Positions 63,488 to 64,000 of a DNA stretch of 64,000 nucleotides are shown here, piece after piece. The translations under genes were made by a program, and so were the position numbers. Position 1 is the stretch's first letter. The number at the start of each line of letters is the position of its first letter. Source of the DNA: an uncultured Collinsella sp. (GTDB lineage: Bacteria > Actinomycetota > Coriobacteriia > Coriobacteriales > Coriobacteriaceae); the NCBI GenBank assembly GCA_902472315.1, contig CABRNM010000007.1, positions 1 to 64,000 on the forward strand. The letters run 5' to 3'. Below the pieces are notes generated by a model, which saw only the letters and a program-made list of their open reading frames with translations, searched no databases and was not told where the DNA came from.

Positions 63488-63577
63488 TCAGAGCTCGTAG
63501 AGCTCCTGGTTGCTTTGGTCTCGCTCTTCACGACGCTTATCGAACTTTCCGAGGCACTCAAGCAGCATTCGAAGCAT
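63488..63577 (-). CDS. Possible small protein (29 residues)
   Basis: The frame encodes MLRMLLECLGKFDKRREERD, then QSNQELYEL, a short amphipathic, charged peptide. It ends three bases before the terminator-like hairpin, which supports a transcript. No Shine-Dalgarno is visible, so it may be the end of something decayed. Confidence is low. Confidence 0.25.
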   Translation of the reverse strand: MLRMLLECLGKFDKRREERDQSNQELYEL

Positions 63578-63840
63578 AACAAGTCGCTGCCATTAAGACA
63601 TTGACCTCTTGACAAAGCAACGGCGCTGCCCAGCTATCCACAACTTGGGCTGCCGTCGACTTCATTCTATCCGCGAGCATCTGGTTTACCAAATGGATTT
63701 TCGGTAAAGGAAGCCCGACGCCCCGCAAAACCACTACGCCCCAAGTGCCGCCATGGGGATCACCGCCACGCCGTCGTCGCGTGTGTAGGCGATGCCCCCC
63801 TTGCCCACCACAACCGCCAAAAACGCCGGCGCGGTATTCT

Positions 63841-64000
63841 AAGACGCGCTTTCCACTTGAAGCCATGTCGATTCTGGGACACAGTTTCCGCTTGAAGCCC
63901 ATCCGGAAAGCACGTCCCATTCCGAGGCTTGAATCCGGGACGTAGTTTCCACTTGAGCTCCTGACGGGAAAGCACGTCCCACTCTGAAGCTCGATTCCGG
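63841..64000. repeat. Tandem 46-bp palindromes, second locus (runs off the window)
   Basis: Units start at 63905 and 63967, again 62 bases apart, each GGAAAGCACGTCCCA with the inverted CGTAGTTTCC end. Partial units precede them (ends at 63854 and 63889). They are the same family as 3403-3572. Confidence 0.8.

Larger units (their letters stand above)
63276..64000. other. 725-base terminal stretch without an established gene
   Basis: It holds a promoter region for the exonuclease gene, one possible short peptide gene, a terminator-like hairpin and, from about 63841, tandem palindromes. A 120-codon minus frame at 63558-63920 has no ribosome site or recognisable motif. Confidence 0.5.

Noticed and set aside
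63461..63601. Plus-strand hydrophobic peptide ELVELLVALVSLFTTL as a toxin-like gene
   Set aside because: No in-frame ATG or GTG start and no Shine-Dalgarno; it is the complement of another short frame.

Overview
The window looks like chromosome from a high-GC anaerobic gut actinobacterium of the class Coriobacteriia, most likely Collinsella. This is inferred from gene content, codon use, a zinc-type S14 protein, an RF2 gene with no programmed frameshift, and many intergenic palindromes. No database search was possible. Most genes are on the minus strand, so the map is best read from right to left.

Layout. 1-2.7 kb: rubredoxin, a flavin reductase-like protein, smpB, a TPR protein and tRNA-Glu/tRNA-Gln. 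3-8.5 kb: an ArsC/Spx-like protein and an N-acetylmuramic acid catabolic set (murR-murQ-PTS IIBC-mupG). 8.9-14.1 kb: an orphan serine recombinase, RNase R, and ftsX-ftsE, with FtsE carrying a long disordered N-terminus. 14.5-23.2 kb: a zinc-ribbon membrane protein, split transketolase, a YitT-type membrane protein, prfB, secA and rpmE. 23.5-38 kb: ACT protein, citrate synthase, two HAD phosphatases, adenine deaminase, tyrS, a U32 peptidase-like protein, a class A PBP, argR, a glycosyltransferase and truA. 38-47.7 kb: the spc/alpha ribosomal-protein cluster from rplE to rplQ with secY, adk, map, infA and rpoA. 48-60.7 kb: a purine/selenium-molybdenum hydroxylase-linked catabolic cluster (NCS2 permease, xdhC, yqeB, yqeC, hydA, mocA, arcC, ygeW, ygeY, dpaL and a YheO-type regulator). 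60.8-63.3 kb: two uncharacterised proteins and a DnaQ-like exonuclease.

How the genes work together. The MurNAc genes would import and phosphorylate muramyl sugars, cleave them with MupG and remove the lactyl ether with MurQ. The 48-60 kb cluster matches most of the E. coli yge/yqe set linked to anaerobic purine or urate breakdown. It carries the cofactor-maturation and ammonia/carbamoyl-handling enzymes, but no hydroxylase subunit lies in the window. The ribosomal cluster begins abruptly at rplE, without rplN/rplX upstream.

The most unusual feature is the number of intergenic palindromic element families. These are a 67-bp element with five copies of identical length, a 31-bp perfect inverted repeat always next to a terminator, tandem 46-bp palindromes with a 62-bp period, nested GGGGAC palindromes, a CCTGCCAAAA hairpin, and three long single-copy hairpins. 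One 67-bp copy supplies the C-terminus and stop codon of a gene. No RAYT-type transposase is visible in the window.
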